From Hemicordylus capensis (lineage: Eukaryota; Chordata; Lepidosauria; Squamata; Cordylidae): a stretch of 64,000 bases of DNA. This document shows, piece by piece, positions 63,830-64,000 of this stretch. The DNA lies in the NCBI RefSeq assembly GCF_027244095.1, contig NC_069658.1, forward strand, positions 51,881,001 to 51,945,000, in the 5' to 3' direction. The notes beneath the pieces were generated by a model that saw nothing but the letters and a program-made list of their open reading frames with translations, had not been told where the DNA came from and searched no databases. A program made the position numbers and the translations under genes. Position 1 is the stretch's first letter. Every line of letters starts with the position of its first letter.

Positions 63830-64000
63830 TAGGGATGTGCACGGAACCGGCTGGCACGGTTTGAGTCCAGACCGGACTCGAACCTGACCAGACCAGTTCA
63901 GTCTAGCACCCCTTTGAAACCTCCCACCAGTCTTGGGGGGCAGGGAGGTTGCGAATTGTTTTTTAATTAAAATTTTATTTTTTACCTTTAGTCCCTTTGG
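63830..64000. mobile_element. Foldback hAT-type element, left part, cut by window end
   Basis: Starts TAGGGATGTGCACGGAACCG, the canonical terminus of the family, and runs off the right edge. Confidence 0.75.

Overview
The window is vertebrate nuclear DNA, most likely from a squamate reptile and probably a lizard. Three host genes with multi-exon structure and GT-AG introns sit in a repeat-rich background of CR1, L2, L1 and BovB/RTE-like LINEs, tRNA-derived SINEs of the Sauria type, and many hAT and Tc1/mariner DNA transposons. Sauria-type SINEs together with BovB and abundant young DNA transposons are typical of squamates; the species cannot be named from the sequence alone.

Layout. (1) 1-19082, minus strand: RAD17, the checkpoint clamp loader. 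Fifteen coding exons are readable and their splice phases all join. The final exon lies beyond the left edge. (2) About 20280-21100: a shared head-to-head promoter region holding a 51-bp CT/GA tract. (3) 21101-28189, plus strand: AK6 (adenylate kinase 6), five exons, 171 residues, complete. (4) 33800-34500: a CpG-rich promoter. (5) 35591-60466, plus strand: CCDC125, a coiled-coil protein, eleven coding exons, 532 residues, complete. (6) 60470-64000: intergenic DNA with repeats. From memory of the human map, CCDC125, AK6/TAF9 and RAD17 are also neighbours on chromosome 5q13, so the block is old and conserved. TAF9, which shares the AK6 locus in mammals, was not found here.

The genes share a neighbourhood rather than a pathway. 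RAD17 loads the 9-1-1 clamp in the DNA damage response. AK6 is a nuclear adenylate kinase/ATPase linked to ribosome assembly. CCDC125 is linked to cell migration.

The rest is a dense record of transposition. The clearest items are: a foldback hAT-type family with TIRs beginning TAGGGATGTGCAC (two complete copies with 8-bp target duplications and four partial ones); a 3.05-kb non-autonomous hAT that splits a SINE and carries another SINE inside it; a 415-bp CpG-rich hAT with a perfect 8-bp duplication and three CRE-like palindromes; an L2 LINE interrupted by later insertions; and a Tc1/mariner element with TIRs of about 250 bp. I saw no convincing retrovirus or LTR element, no CRISPR array and no clearly new multi-gene system. 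The best candidates for follow-up are the apparent absence of TAF9 from the AK6 locus, an in-frame possible cassette exon in RAD17, and the foldback transposon families. All exon limits come from reading splice sites and comparing translations with remembered human proteins; no alignment was run.
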